DNA of 6,820 nt, taken from an uncultured Mycoplasmatota bacterium. Its GTDB lineage: Bacteria; Bacillota_I; Bacilli_A; RF39; UBA660. Under the pieces are notes generated by a model. The model was given only the letters and a program-made list of their open reading frames with translations. It made no database searches and was not told the origin of the DNA. The stretch spans positions 1 through 6,820 of the forward strand of contig CAMJMP010000045.1 of NCBI GenBank assembly GCA_946407055.1, given 5' to 3'. Position 1 is the first letter of the stretch. Each line of letters opens with the position of its first letter. Below are positions 1 through 5,355 of this stretch, in pieces. A program made the position numbers and the translations under genes.

Positions 1-1
1 T

Positions 2-394
2 TGTGTAATACTTCTTTTCTTATTAATAGCTACTTATTATATTAAATCTTTTTATGAAGGCTTTTCAAACGCTAGTAATACAGTAGTTGAAACAAAAGAA
101 GAAGAAAAAGGTAAAAAAGAAATAAATTACAGTCGATATAAAGATTATGAACAAAGAATGAACAGAGCTGCTATTAATTATGTTTATAAACATTATAATG
201 GTTTGAATAATAGTATTGCTTCTATTAGATTATATGATTTGACTAGTGGAGGTTATATTGAACCATTATATGATCAAGCAGATGGTACAGGTTGTGTTGG
301 TTACAGTAATGTATGGGATACTGAAGATGGCGTGTTACATGCTTCATCATATATAAGTTGTACTAGTTATAAGACTGATGGATTTATAAATTAA
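2..394 (+). CDS. Small membrane-anchored protein with a C-terminal Cys-pair domain (5'-partial)
   Basis: The frame is open from the left edge with no in-frame ATG, GTG or TTG before 158. The ATG at 158 lies inside the folded domain, so the true start is outside the window; 130 residues are visible. Visible residues 2-14 are strongly hydrophobic and end in YYIK, which looks like a transmembrane anchor. A Glu/Lys-rich stalk follows, then a domain beginning near RAAINYV and ending in CVGY (Cys 98) and YISCTSYKTDG (Cys 120). The same pattern ends the next gene, so the two are paralogues. The two cysteines could form a disulfide outside the cell. The alternation of AAxxYV helix, short strands and paired cysteines recalls pilin-like surface domains of Bacillota, but no GFTLIE prepilin motif is visible, so I assign no function. 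The stop is 11 nt before the next gene and overlaps its ribosome binding site, so they are probably cotranscribed. Confidence 0.8.
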   Translation, partial: CVILLFLLIATYYIKSFYEGFSNASNTVVETKEEEKGKKEINYSRYKDYEQRMNRAAINYVYKHYNGLNNSIASIRLYDLTSGGYIEPLYDQADGTGCVGYSNVWDTEDGVLHASSYISCTSYKTDGFIN

Positions 395-405
395 GGAGAA
401 TAACA

Positions 406-885
406 ATGAACGATAAAAAACCAGTTAAGAAGAAAAAAAGTAAATTTGCTAGAATAATGAATGAAATAGGTAATTCTTTTAAAGAAACTGTTCAATTATT
501 AGTTAAGAAGTTTAAAAAGACTAGTAAAGAGTTTAAGATTATTTTAGGTGTTTGGATTGCAGTAATATTAATAATATTAATTGTAATTGGAATGGTTAAC
601 TCTAACAAAAAGACAGTAGCTAAACATGAGAAGATTCAAAATGAAGTTAAAGCAGCAGCTTTAGATTATGTTAAAGAAAAGAAGTTATATCCTACTTCAA
701 ATCAAAAACTAAGATTAAATATGGAAGTTTTAATTGAAAATGGTAACTTATATAAGGATGCTATTACTGATAAGACTTGTGTTGGATATGCATTAGTTTA
801 CTTTGATGAAGCTAAAGAAAATTATGTGATTGAACCATATATAAGTTGCAAATCTTATGTAACAGATGGATATGAAGTAAAATAA
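406..885 (+). CDS. Single-pass membrane protein with a lysine-rich cytoplasmic tail and a Cys-pair outer domain
   Basis: This is a complete 159-residue protein with an AAGGAG ribosome binding site at 393-398, 7 nt before the ATG. Residues 1-44 are very lysine-rich (KKKK at 8-11, KKFKK at 34-38). Residues 45-64 form one transmembrane segment, and residues 65-159 an outer domain. The positive charge before the membrane segment predicts an N-in, C-out topology with no signal cleavage. The outer domain has AAALDYV, then a Tyr-Pro, then CVGY (Cys 125) and YISCKSYVTDGY (Cys 148), collinear with the end of the upstream gene. The two genes look like an old tandem duplication: they diverge strongly except around the cysteines. 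A pilin- or pseudopilin-like fold is possible, but there is no prepilin peptidase motif, and the long cytoplasmic tail argues against a processed pilin. The function is unknown to me. Confidence 0.88.
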   Translation: MNDKKPVKKKKSKFARIMNEIGNSFKETVQLLVKKFKKTSKEFKIILGVWIAVILIILIVIGMVNSNKKTVAKHEKIQNEVKAAALDYVKEKKLYPTSNQKLRLNMEVLIENGNLYKDAITDKTCVGYALVYFDEAKENYVIEPYISCKSYVTDGYEVK

Positions 886-906
886 TTATTTTTTACTTCT
901 TTTTTT
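874..906 (+). terminator. Intrinsic terminator overlapping the end of the upstream gene
   Basis: GAAGTAAAA (874-882) pairs perfectly with TTTTACTTC (891-899) across an 8-nt loop, and a run of seven T follows (900-906). The last coding codons form the left arm and the TAA stop (883-885) lies in the loop. The stem is AT-rich, but the arm match and T tract are good. It separates the membrane-protein pair from the str operon. Confidence 0.85.
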
Positions 907-907
907 A

Positions 908-936
908 TTGACAAGATATGCATATAATGTTATATT
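908..936 (+). promoter_or_regulatory. Promoter of the str operon
   Basis: A perfect -35 TTGACA (908-913) is followed by a 17-nt spacer and a -10 TATATT (931-936). The TG at 928-929 sits one base before the -10, which gives an extended -10. This fits a strong housekeeping sigma-A promoter, as expected for rpsL. The start of transcription would fall near 943. The promoter begins one base after the T tract of the preceding terminator. Confidence 0.88.
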
Positions 937-947
937 ATTGATGCGTT

Positions 948-984
948 TTAAATTGCGGTTCTGCTTAGGTGGAACCTAATTTAA
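948..984 (+). promoter_or_regulatory. Long hairpin in the rpsL leader RNA
   Basis: Two stacked stems are visible. TTAAATT (948-954) pairs with AATTTAA (978-984). Inside it, GGTTCTGC (957-964) pairs with GTGGAACC (969-976), with two G-U pairs, across a TTAG loop. Only bases 955-956 and 977 are unpaired between the stems. A competing 6-bp hairpin, TTAGGT (965-970) with ACCTAA (974-979), would exclude the inner stem. No T tract follows, so this is not a terminator. It begins about 5 nt from the predicted transcript start. It could stabilise the 5' end or serve as a regulatory site; I do not recognise it as a known leader class. Confidence 0.6.
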
Positions 985-995
985 TGGAATATTCG

Positions 996-1015
996 ATACA
1001 CCAGGATGTGTGTAT
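996..1015 (+). promoter_or_regulatory. Possible second hairpin in the rpsL leader
   Basis: ATACAC (996-1001) pairs with GTGTAT (1010-1015) across an 8-nt loop, just upstream of the rpsL ribosome binding site. It is short and AT-rich, so chance is a real possibility. An 8-base palindrome, GAATATTC (987-994), lies just before it. Confidence 0.3.
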
Positions 1016-1020
1016 ATGGA

Positions 1021-1026
1021 AGGAGG
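1021..1026 (+). promoter_or_regulatory. Ribosome binding site fixing the rpsL start
   Basis: AGGAGG lies 8 nt before the ATG at 1035 and decides the rpsL start against the longer in-frame GTG at 969. Confidence 0.93.
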
Positions 1027-1034
1027 AAGTGTTG

Positions 1035-1445
1035 ATGCCAACTATAAATCAATTAGTAAGAAAAAGCAGAAAAGACAAGACTAAGAAAAGTAAAAGTCCA
1101 GTTTTGAATGTAAGTTTTAATAGTATGGAGAGAAAAACTACTGAACATAACAATCCACAAAAAAGAGGAGTATGTACAAGAGTTGGAACTCGTACACCAA
1201 AGAAACCTAACTCAGCTTTAAGAAAATTTGCTCGTGTTAGATTATCAAATGGTAGAGAAGTTGATACTTATATTCCAGGTGAAGGACATAACTTACAAGA
1301 ACACAGTGTTGTTTTAGTACGTGGTGGTCGTGTTAAAGACTTAATCGGTGTTCGTTATCACATTATTCGTGGAACACTTGATACTCAAGGAGTTAATAAT
1401 AGAAAACAAGGCCGTAGTAAATATGGTACAAAAAGACCTAAGTAG
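1035..1445 (+). CDS. rpsL: 30S ribosomal protein S12
   Basis: S12 sits at the interface side of the small subunit and contacts the decoding centre, where it supports tRNA selection accuracy. The protein is 136 residues, the usual size for Bacillota (about 137-140). The N terminus MPTINQLVR is canonical. The loop TPKKPNSALRK (54-64) and the segment GHNLQEHSVVLVRGGRVKDL (84-103) are both present, and the C terminus RSKYGTKRPK (127-136) is typical. The two lysines linked to streptomycin action in other bacteria are kept (in the PKKPNS loop and Lys 101). One residue is odd: the usual KDLPGVRYH reads KDLIGVRYH, with Ile 104 (ATC at 1344-1346) in place of a near-universal proline. It is the first gene of the str operon, with strong promoter and ribosome binding site upstream, and lies 37 nt before rpsG. 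Confidence 0.97.
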   Translation: MPTINQLVRKSRKDKTKKSKSPVLNVSFNSMERKTTEHNNPQKRGVCTRVGTRTPKKPNSALRKFARVRLSNGREVDTYIPGEGHNLQEHSVVLVRGGRVKDLIGVRYHIIRGTLDTQGVNNRKQGRSKYGTKRPK

Positions 1446-1482
1446 TCTTATGATATAAAAAAATTAAGGAAGGAGAGATACT

Positions 1483-1950
1483 ATGCGTAAGAGACGTGCA
1501 GTTAAAAGAGACGTATTACCAGATCCTATATATAATTCAAAAGTTGTTACTAAATTAATAAATCAAATTATGCTTGATGGTAAAAAGGGTACTGCTGAAA
1601 GAATCCTTTATGAAGCATTTGAATTAGTAAAAGAAAAAACTGGGGAAGAACCAATGGATGTTTATGCTAAAGCATTAGAGAACATTAAACCAATCCTAGA
1701 AGTTAAATCTAGAAGAGTTGGTGGATCTAACGTTCAAGTTCCAGTAGAAGTTACTGATGAAAGAAGTCAAGCTTTAGCATTAAGATGGTTAGTAAACTAT
1801 GCTAAGCTAAGAAATGGAAAAGGAATGGCTATTAATTTAGCTAATGAAATAATGGATGCTGCAAATGGTGTTGGTGGAGCTGTTAAGAAACGTGAAGATA
1901 CTCACAAGATGGCTGAAGCTAATAAAGCATTTGCTCATTACAGATGGTAG
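1483..1950 (+). CDS. rpsG: 30S ribosomal protein S7
   Basis: S7 is a primary 16S rRNA-binding protein that nucleates assembly of the 30S head and lines the E site. The protein is 155 residues, matching the usual 156 of Bacillota. It starts MRKRRAVKRDVLPDP as expected, has the helical LINQIMLDGKKG segment (25-36), the SRRVGGSNVQVPVEV stretch (76-90) that leads into the beta hairpin, and the ending FAHYRW (150-155). The ribosome binding site AAGGAGA (1470-1476) is 6 nt before the ATG. The stop codon overlaps the ribosome binding site of fusA, which suggests translational coupling. In E. coli S7 represses its own operon by binding the rpsL-rpsG gap. The gap here is only 37 nt and shows no convincing structure, so that control is not apparent. 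Confidence 0.98.
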   Translation: MRKRRAVKRDVLPDPIYNSKVVTKLINQIMLDGKKGTAERILYEAFELVKEKTGEEPMDVYAKALENIKPILEVKSRRVGGSNVQVPVEVTDERSQALALRWLVNYAKLRNGKGMAINLANEIMDAANGVGGAVKKREDTHKMAEANKAFAHYRW

Positions 1951-1953
1951 GAG
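1948..1953 (+). promoter_or_regulatory. fusA ribosome binding site overlapping the rpsG stop codon
   Basis: TAGGAG starts with the TAG stop of rpsG and lies 8 nt before the ATG at 1962. It supports that start over the in-frame ATG at 1944, which lies inside rpsG without a ribosome binding site. A ribosome ending rpsG would stand on this site, so the two genes are probably coupled. Confidence 0.88.
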
Positions 1954-1961
1954 TGTGTGAT

Positions 1962-4037
1962 ATGGCAAGAGATGTTACAATAGATAAAATTCGTAATATT
2001 GGTATTATGGCTCACATAGATGCCGGTAAAACTACTTTTACTGAAAGAGTTTTATTCCATACTGGTATTACTCATAAAATTGGTGAGACACATGATGGTG
2101 AATCACAAATGGACTGGATGGAACAAGAAAAAGAACGTGGTATTACAATTACTAGTGCCGCTACAACAGCACACTGGAAAGGTTACCGTTTAAATATCAT
2201 TGATACTCCAGGACACGTAGACTTTACTGTAGAAGTTCAAAGATCATTAAGAGTTCTTGATGGTGCTATCTGCTTACTAGATGGTAATGCAGGTGTTGAA
2301 CCTCAATCAGAAACAGTTTGGAGACAAGCTACAGAATATAAAGTACCAAGAATGATCTTCGTTAATAAGATGGATAAGATTGGTGCTGACTTTGCTTTCA
2401 GTTTGGATACTGTTGGTAAGAGATTAGGAGTTAATTATGCTCCAATTCAATGGCCAATTGGTGCTGAATCTGAATTCAAAGGTATCATTGACTTAATCGA
2501 AAGAAAAGCTTATGAATTCGATAGAACTGATGAACATGAAAATTATAAAGAAATCGAAATTCCTGCTGATTTAAAAGATCTAGTTGAAGAAAAGAGATTA
2601 GAATTAGTTGAAAAAGCAGTTGAATTTGATGATGCATTAATGGAAAAATATCTTGAAGGAGAAGAACTTACTGTTGAAGAAATCAAGAGTGCAATTAGAA
2701 AAGGTGTTCTAGCTGCTGAATTCTTCCCAGTATTGTGTGGTAGTGCTTTATCTAATACTGGTGTTAAATTAGCATTAGATGCAGTAGTTGACTACATGCC
2801 TGCTCCAACAGATGTTGAAGCTATTGAATGTACTGATAAGAAAGGTAATTTAGTATTACGTCATCCAAGTGATGATGAACCATTTACTGCAATGGCATTT
2901 AAGATTATGACAGACCCATTCGTTGGACGTCTAGCATTCTTCAGAGTTTACTCTGGTCATTTATCAAGTGGTTCATATATCTTAAACAGTACTAAAGATG
3001 TTAAAGAAAGAGTTGGACGTATTCTACAAATGCATGCTAACCAAAGAAAAGAAATCACTGAAGTATATACTGGTGAAATCGCTGCTTTAGTTGGATTAAA
3101 GAATACTACAACTGCTGATACATTATGTGATGAAAAGAGTCCAGTTATCATGAATGGTATGGAATTCCCAGAACCAGTTATTGATGAAGCTATTGAACCA
3201 AAATCAAAGGCTGATCAAGATAAATTAGGAATCGCATTACAAAAACTAGCTGAAGAAGACCCAACATTCAGATATAAAACTGATGCTGAAACAGGACAAA
3301 CTGTTATCAGTGGTATGGGAGAACTTCACTTAGAAGTATTAGTAAGAAGAATGAAAGACGAATTTAGTGTTGATGCTAATATTGGTCGTCCACAAGTTGC
3401 TTATCGTGAAACATTAACTCAAACAGCTGAATGTGAAGGTAAGTATATTAAACAATCTGGTGGACGTGGACAATATGGTCATGTTTGGATTAGATTTAGT
3501 CCAAATAAAGATAAAGGATATGAATTCGTTGATTCTATCGTTGGTGGTGTAGTTCCTCGTGAATATATTCCAGTAACTGATAAAGGATTACAAGAAGCTA
3601 TGGCTGGTGGTATCCTTGCTGGTTATCCAATGGTAGACGTTAGAGCAGAATTATTTGATGGTTCATACCATGATGTTGACTCATCAGAAATGGCTTTCAA
3701 AGTTGCTGCAAGTTTAGCATTAAAAGAAGCACTTAAGAAATGTGCTCCAGTATTACTTGAACCTATAATGAAGGTTGAAGTAGTAGTTCCTGAAGAATAC
3801 ATGGGTAATGTTATGGGAGATTTAACAAGTAGACGTGGTAAACCACTAGGACAAGAATCTCGTGGAAATGCATTAAAGATTGATGCTATGGTTCCACTAT
3901 CTGAAATGTTCGGATACGCTACATCATTACGTTCAAATTCACAAGGACGTGGAAACTTCACAATGACAATGGATCACTATGAAGAAGTTCCAAAATCTAT
4001 CGCTGATGAGATTATAAAGAAAAACAGCGCTCAATAA
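1962..4037 (+). CDS. fusA: Elongation factor G (translocase GTPase)
   Basis: EF-G uses GTP to drive translocation of tRNA and mRNA and, with ribosome recycling factor, to split ribosomes after termination. The 691 residues match the family (about 692). GTPase motifs are intact: P-loop AHIDAGKT (17-24), switch I ERGITI (58-63), DTPGH (81-85) with the catalytic His 85, NKMD (135-138) and GSA (260-262). The G' insert fills about 160-255. Domain II follows (about 285-400), then domain III, then domain IV with the SGGRGQYGHV signature (499-508), then domain V. Domain IV presence and the GELHLE segment mark a true EF-G rather than a tetracycline-resistance protein. The start MARDVTIDKIRNIGI is canonical. 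It is the third gene of the operon, 11 nt after rpsG and 69 nt before tuf. I see no frameshift. The classic fusidic-acid position Phe 88 is unchanged. Confidence 0.98.
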   Translation: MARDVTIDKIRNIGIMAHIDAGKTTFTERVLFHTGITHKIGETHDGESQMDWMEQEKERGITITSAATTAHWKGYRLNIIDTPGHVDFTVEVQRSLRVLDGAICLLDGNAGVEPQSETVWRQATEYKVPRMIFVNKMDKIGADFAFSLDTVGKRLGVNYAPIQWPIGAESEFKGIIDLIERKAYEFDRTDEHENYKEIEIPADLKDLVEEKRLELVEKAVEFDDALMEKYLEGEELTVEEIKSAIRKGVLAAEFFPVLCGSALSNTGVKLALDAVVDYMPAPTDVEAIECTDKKGNLVLRHPSDDEPFTAMAFKIMTDPFVGRLAFFRVYSGHLSSGSYILNSTKDVKERVGRILQMHANQRKEITEVYTGEIAALVGLKNTTTADTLCDEKSPVIMNGMEFPEPVIDEAIEPKSKADQDKLGIALQKLAEEDPTFRYKTDAETGQTVISGMGELHLEVLVRRMKDEFSVDANIGRPQVAYRETLTQTAECEGKYIKQSGGRGQYGHVWIRFSPNKDKGYEFVDSIVGGVVPREYIPVTDKGLQEAMAGGILAGYPMVDVRAELFDGSYHDVDSSEMAFKVAASLALKEALKKCAPVLLEPIMKVEVVVPEEYMGNVMGDLTSRRGKPLGQESRGNALKIDAMVPLSEMFGYATSLRSNSQGRGNFTMTMDHYEEVPKSIADEIIKKNSAQ

Positions 4038-4045
4038 AAATAATA

Positions 4046-4062
4046 CTTGAAATATATTCAAG
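4046..4062 (+). promoter_or_regulatory. Small hairpin in the fusA-tuf gap
   Basis: CTTGAA (4046-4051) pairs with TTCAAG (4057-4062) across a 5-nt ATATA loop. No T tract follows, so it is not a terminator. Its left arm overlaps the -35 of the putative tuf promoter. It could be a processing or regulatory site in the read-through RNA, or simply chance. Confidence 0.35.
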
Positions 4063-4075
4063 CATTAGATAAAAT
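4047..4075 (+). promoter_or_regulatory. Putative internal promoter for tuf
   Basis: TTGAAA (4047-4052), a 17-nt spacer and TAAAAT (4070-4075) fit a sigma-A promoter with one mismatch to each consensus box. Transcription would start near 4082, giving a 25-nt leader before the tuf ATG. A separate tuf promoter would explain how EF-Tu can be made in excess over ribosomal proteins. In AT-rich DNA such matches also arise by chance. Confidence 0.55.
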
Positions 4076-4106
4076 ATGTATGTAAATAAAAGAGGAGGAA
4101 AAAAAT

Positions 4107-5273
4107 ATGGCAAAAGAAAAATTTGACCGTTCAAAAGCACACGTTAATATTGGTACTATCGGACACGTTGACCATGGTAAAACAACTTTAACTGCTGCAA
4201 TTACAAAATACTTTGGTAAATTTGTTGATTATGCTGATATCGACAAAGCACCAGAAGAAAGAGAAAGAGGTATTACTATTAATACTGCTCACGTTGAGTA
4301 TGAGACTGCAACTCGTCACTATGCTCACGTAGACTGCCCAGGCCATGCTGACTATGTTAAAAACATGATCACAGGTGCTGCTCAAATGGATGGAGCTATC
4401 CTAGTAGTATCTGCTGCAGATGGACCAATGCCTCAAACTCGTGAACATATCTTACTTGCTCGTCAAGTTGGTGTTCCAAAAATCGTAGTTTATATGAACA
4501 AATGTGATCAAGTAGATGATCCAGAATTATTAGACTTAGTAGAAATGGAAATCAGAGAATTATTAGGAGAATATGGTTTCGATACTGAATGCCCAATCAT
4601 TAGAGGTTCTGCATTAAAGGCTCTTGAAGGAGACGAAGCTGCTGCTCAATCTATTAGAGATTTAATGGCTGCAGTAGATTCATATATCGATGTTCCAGTT
4701 CGTGATACTGATAAACCATTCTTAATGAGTATTGAAGACGTATTTACTATTTCAGGACGTGGTACTGTTGTTACAGGACGTGTTGAACGTGGTGAATTAA
4801 AATTAAATGACGAAGTTGAAATCGTAGGTTTAAGACCAACTCAAAAGACTGTTGTTACAGGAATTGAAATGTTCAGAAAATCATTAGATTCAGCTATCGC
4901 TGGTGATAATGCTGGTGCATTATTACGTGGTATCTCAAGAGACCAAGTTGAACGTGGACAAGTTCTTGCTAAACCAGGAAGTGTTACACCTCATACTAAT
5001 TTCAAGGGATCAGTTTATGTATTAAGCAAAGAAGAAGGCGGACGTCATACTCCATTCTTCGCAAACTACAGACCACAATTCTATTTCAGAACTACTGACG
5101 TTACTGGTGTTATTACACTTCCAGAAGGAACTGAAATGGTTATGCCTGGTGATAACGTAGATATGACAGTTGAACTTATCGCTCCAGTTGCACTAGAAAA
5201 TGGTACAAAATTCTCTATCCGTGAAGGTGGACGTACTGTTGGTGCTGGTGTTGTTACTGAAATCATTAAGTAA
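4107..5273 (+). CDS. tuf: Elongation factor Tu
   Basis: EF-Tu is the GTPase that carries aminoacyl-tRNA to the ribosomal A site. AGGAGG (4093-4098) lies 8 nt before the ATG. Domain I has GHVDHGKT (19-26), switch I ERERGITI (51-58), DCPGH (76-80), NKCD (131-134) and GSALK (167-171). Domain II (about 205-290) includes ISGRGTVVTGRVERG. Domain III includes SKEEGGRHTPFF and ends GRTVGAGVVTEIIK. The 388 residues are a little short for the family (about 394-397). Most of the difference lies between the P-loop and switch I, where AAITKYFGKFVDYADID is about five or six residues shorter than relatives I remember. The catalytic motifs are intact, so it should be functional. Ile codons are mostly ATC/ATT and CGT is common for Arg, unlike the ATA- and AGA-rich flanking membrane genes, which fits very high expression. 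It is the last gene of the operon. Confidence 0.98.
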   Translation: MAKEKFDRSKAHVNIGTIGHVDHGKTTLTAAITKYFGKFVDYADIDKAPEERERGITINTAHVEYETATRHYAHVDCPGHADYVKNMITGAAQMDGAILVVSAADGPMPQTREHILLARQVGVPKIVVYMNKCDQVDDPELLDLVEMEIRELLGEYGFDTECPIIRGSALKALEGDEAAAQSIRDLMAAVDSYIDVPVRDTDKPFLMSIEDVFTISGRGTVVTGRVERGELKLNDEVEIVGLRPTQKTVVTGIEMFRKSLDSAIAGDNAGALLRGISRDQVERGQVLAKPGSVTPHTNFKGSVYVLSKEEGGRHTPFFANYRPQFYFRTTDVTGVITLPEGTEMVMPGDNVDMTVELIAPVALENGTKFSIREGGRTVGAGVVTEIIK

Positions 5274-5290
5274 TTAATACAAAAAAGTTT

Positions 5291-5317
5291 AAAAAAGTGG
5301 CTTCGGCTACTTTTTTT
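5291..5317 (+). terminator. Intrinsic terminator of the str operon
   Basis: An 11-bp stem is formed by A6-GTGGC (5291-5301) and GCTAC-T6 (5306-5316), with one G-U pair and a TTCG tetraloop closed by C-G. The T tract is 5311-5317. The exceptionally stable C(UUCG)G loop is a classic terminator cap. It lies 17 nt after the tuf stop and isolates the operon from the next gene. Confidence 0.95.
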
Positions 5318-5333
5318 ATTGGGCAAAAATAGA

Positions 5334-5339
5334 TATAAT
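5334..5339 (+). promoter_or_regulatory. Probable -10 box for the downstream serine hydrolase gene
   Basis: A consensus TATAAT stands 16 nt before the ATG at 5356. With a 17-nt spacer the -35 would be the T run of the tuf terminator (5311-5316), a poor match, so the promoter is probably weak or depends on an activator. The start would be near 5346, leaving a leader of only about 10 nt. Confidence 0.5.
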
Positions 5340-5346
5340 GTAGTTG

Positions 5347-5352
5347 GGTGAT
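5347..5352 (+). promoter_or_regulatory. Unusual ribosome binding site of the serine hydrolase gene
   Basis: GGTGAT matches the 3' half of the extended Shine-Dalgarno sequence (AGGAGGTGATC) and ends 3 nt before the ATG at 5356, where that half should sit. There is no AGGAGG core. It would lie at the very 5' end of the predicted transcript. Confidence 0.5.
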
Positions 5353-5355
5353 GTT

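Noticed and set aside
158..394. Separate 78-residue gene starting at ATG 158
   Set aside because: The frame is open to the left edge, codes for a transmembrane segment and stalk upstream, and the ATG has no ribosome binding site and lies inside the conserved domain.
923..928. TATAAT as the -10 box of the str promoter
   Set aside because: It is only 9 nt from TTGACA. TATATT at 931-936 has the proper 17-nt spacing and an extended TG.
969..1034. N-terminal extension of rpsL from GTG 969 or ATG 984
   Set aside because: MPTINQLVR is the canonical S12 N terminus, and AGGAGG at 1021-1026 fits only the ATG at 1035. The extension coincides with a structured leader.
1944..1961. Upstream fusA start at ATG 1944
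   Set aside because: It lies within rpsG, has no ribosome binding site, and adds residues absent from EF-G. The ATG at 1962 gives the standard MARDVT start.
2957..3151. Antisense 64-residue reading frame
   Set aside because: It is a shadow inside fusA without a ribosome binding site or recognisable protein.
3623..3961. Antisense 112-residue reading frame
   Set aside because: It lies wholly within conserved fusA domains IV-V; its composition is that of a reverse-strand shadow and it has no start signals.
4046..4062. Terminator between fusA and tuf
   Set aside because: The hairpin is short and is followed by CATTAGAT rather than a T tract.
4188..4385. Antisense 65-residue reading frame in tuf
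   Set aside because: It is a shadow of the conserved EF-Tu GTPase domain.
5081..5326. Antisense 81-residue reading frame across the tuf end and terminator
   Set aside because: It is mostly the complement of EF-Tu domain III plus terminator DNA, with no promoter or ribosome binding site.
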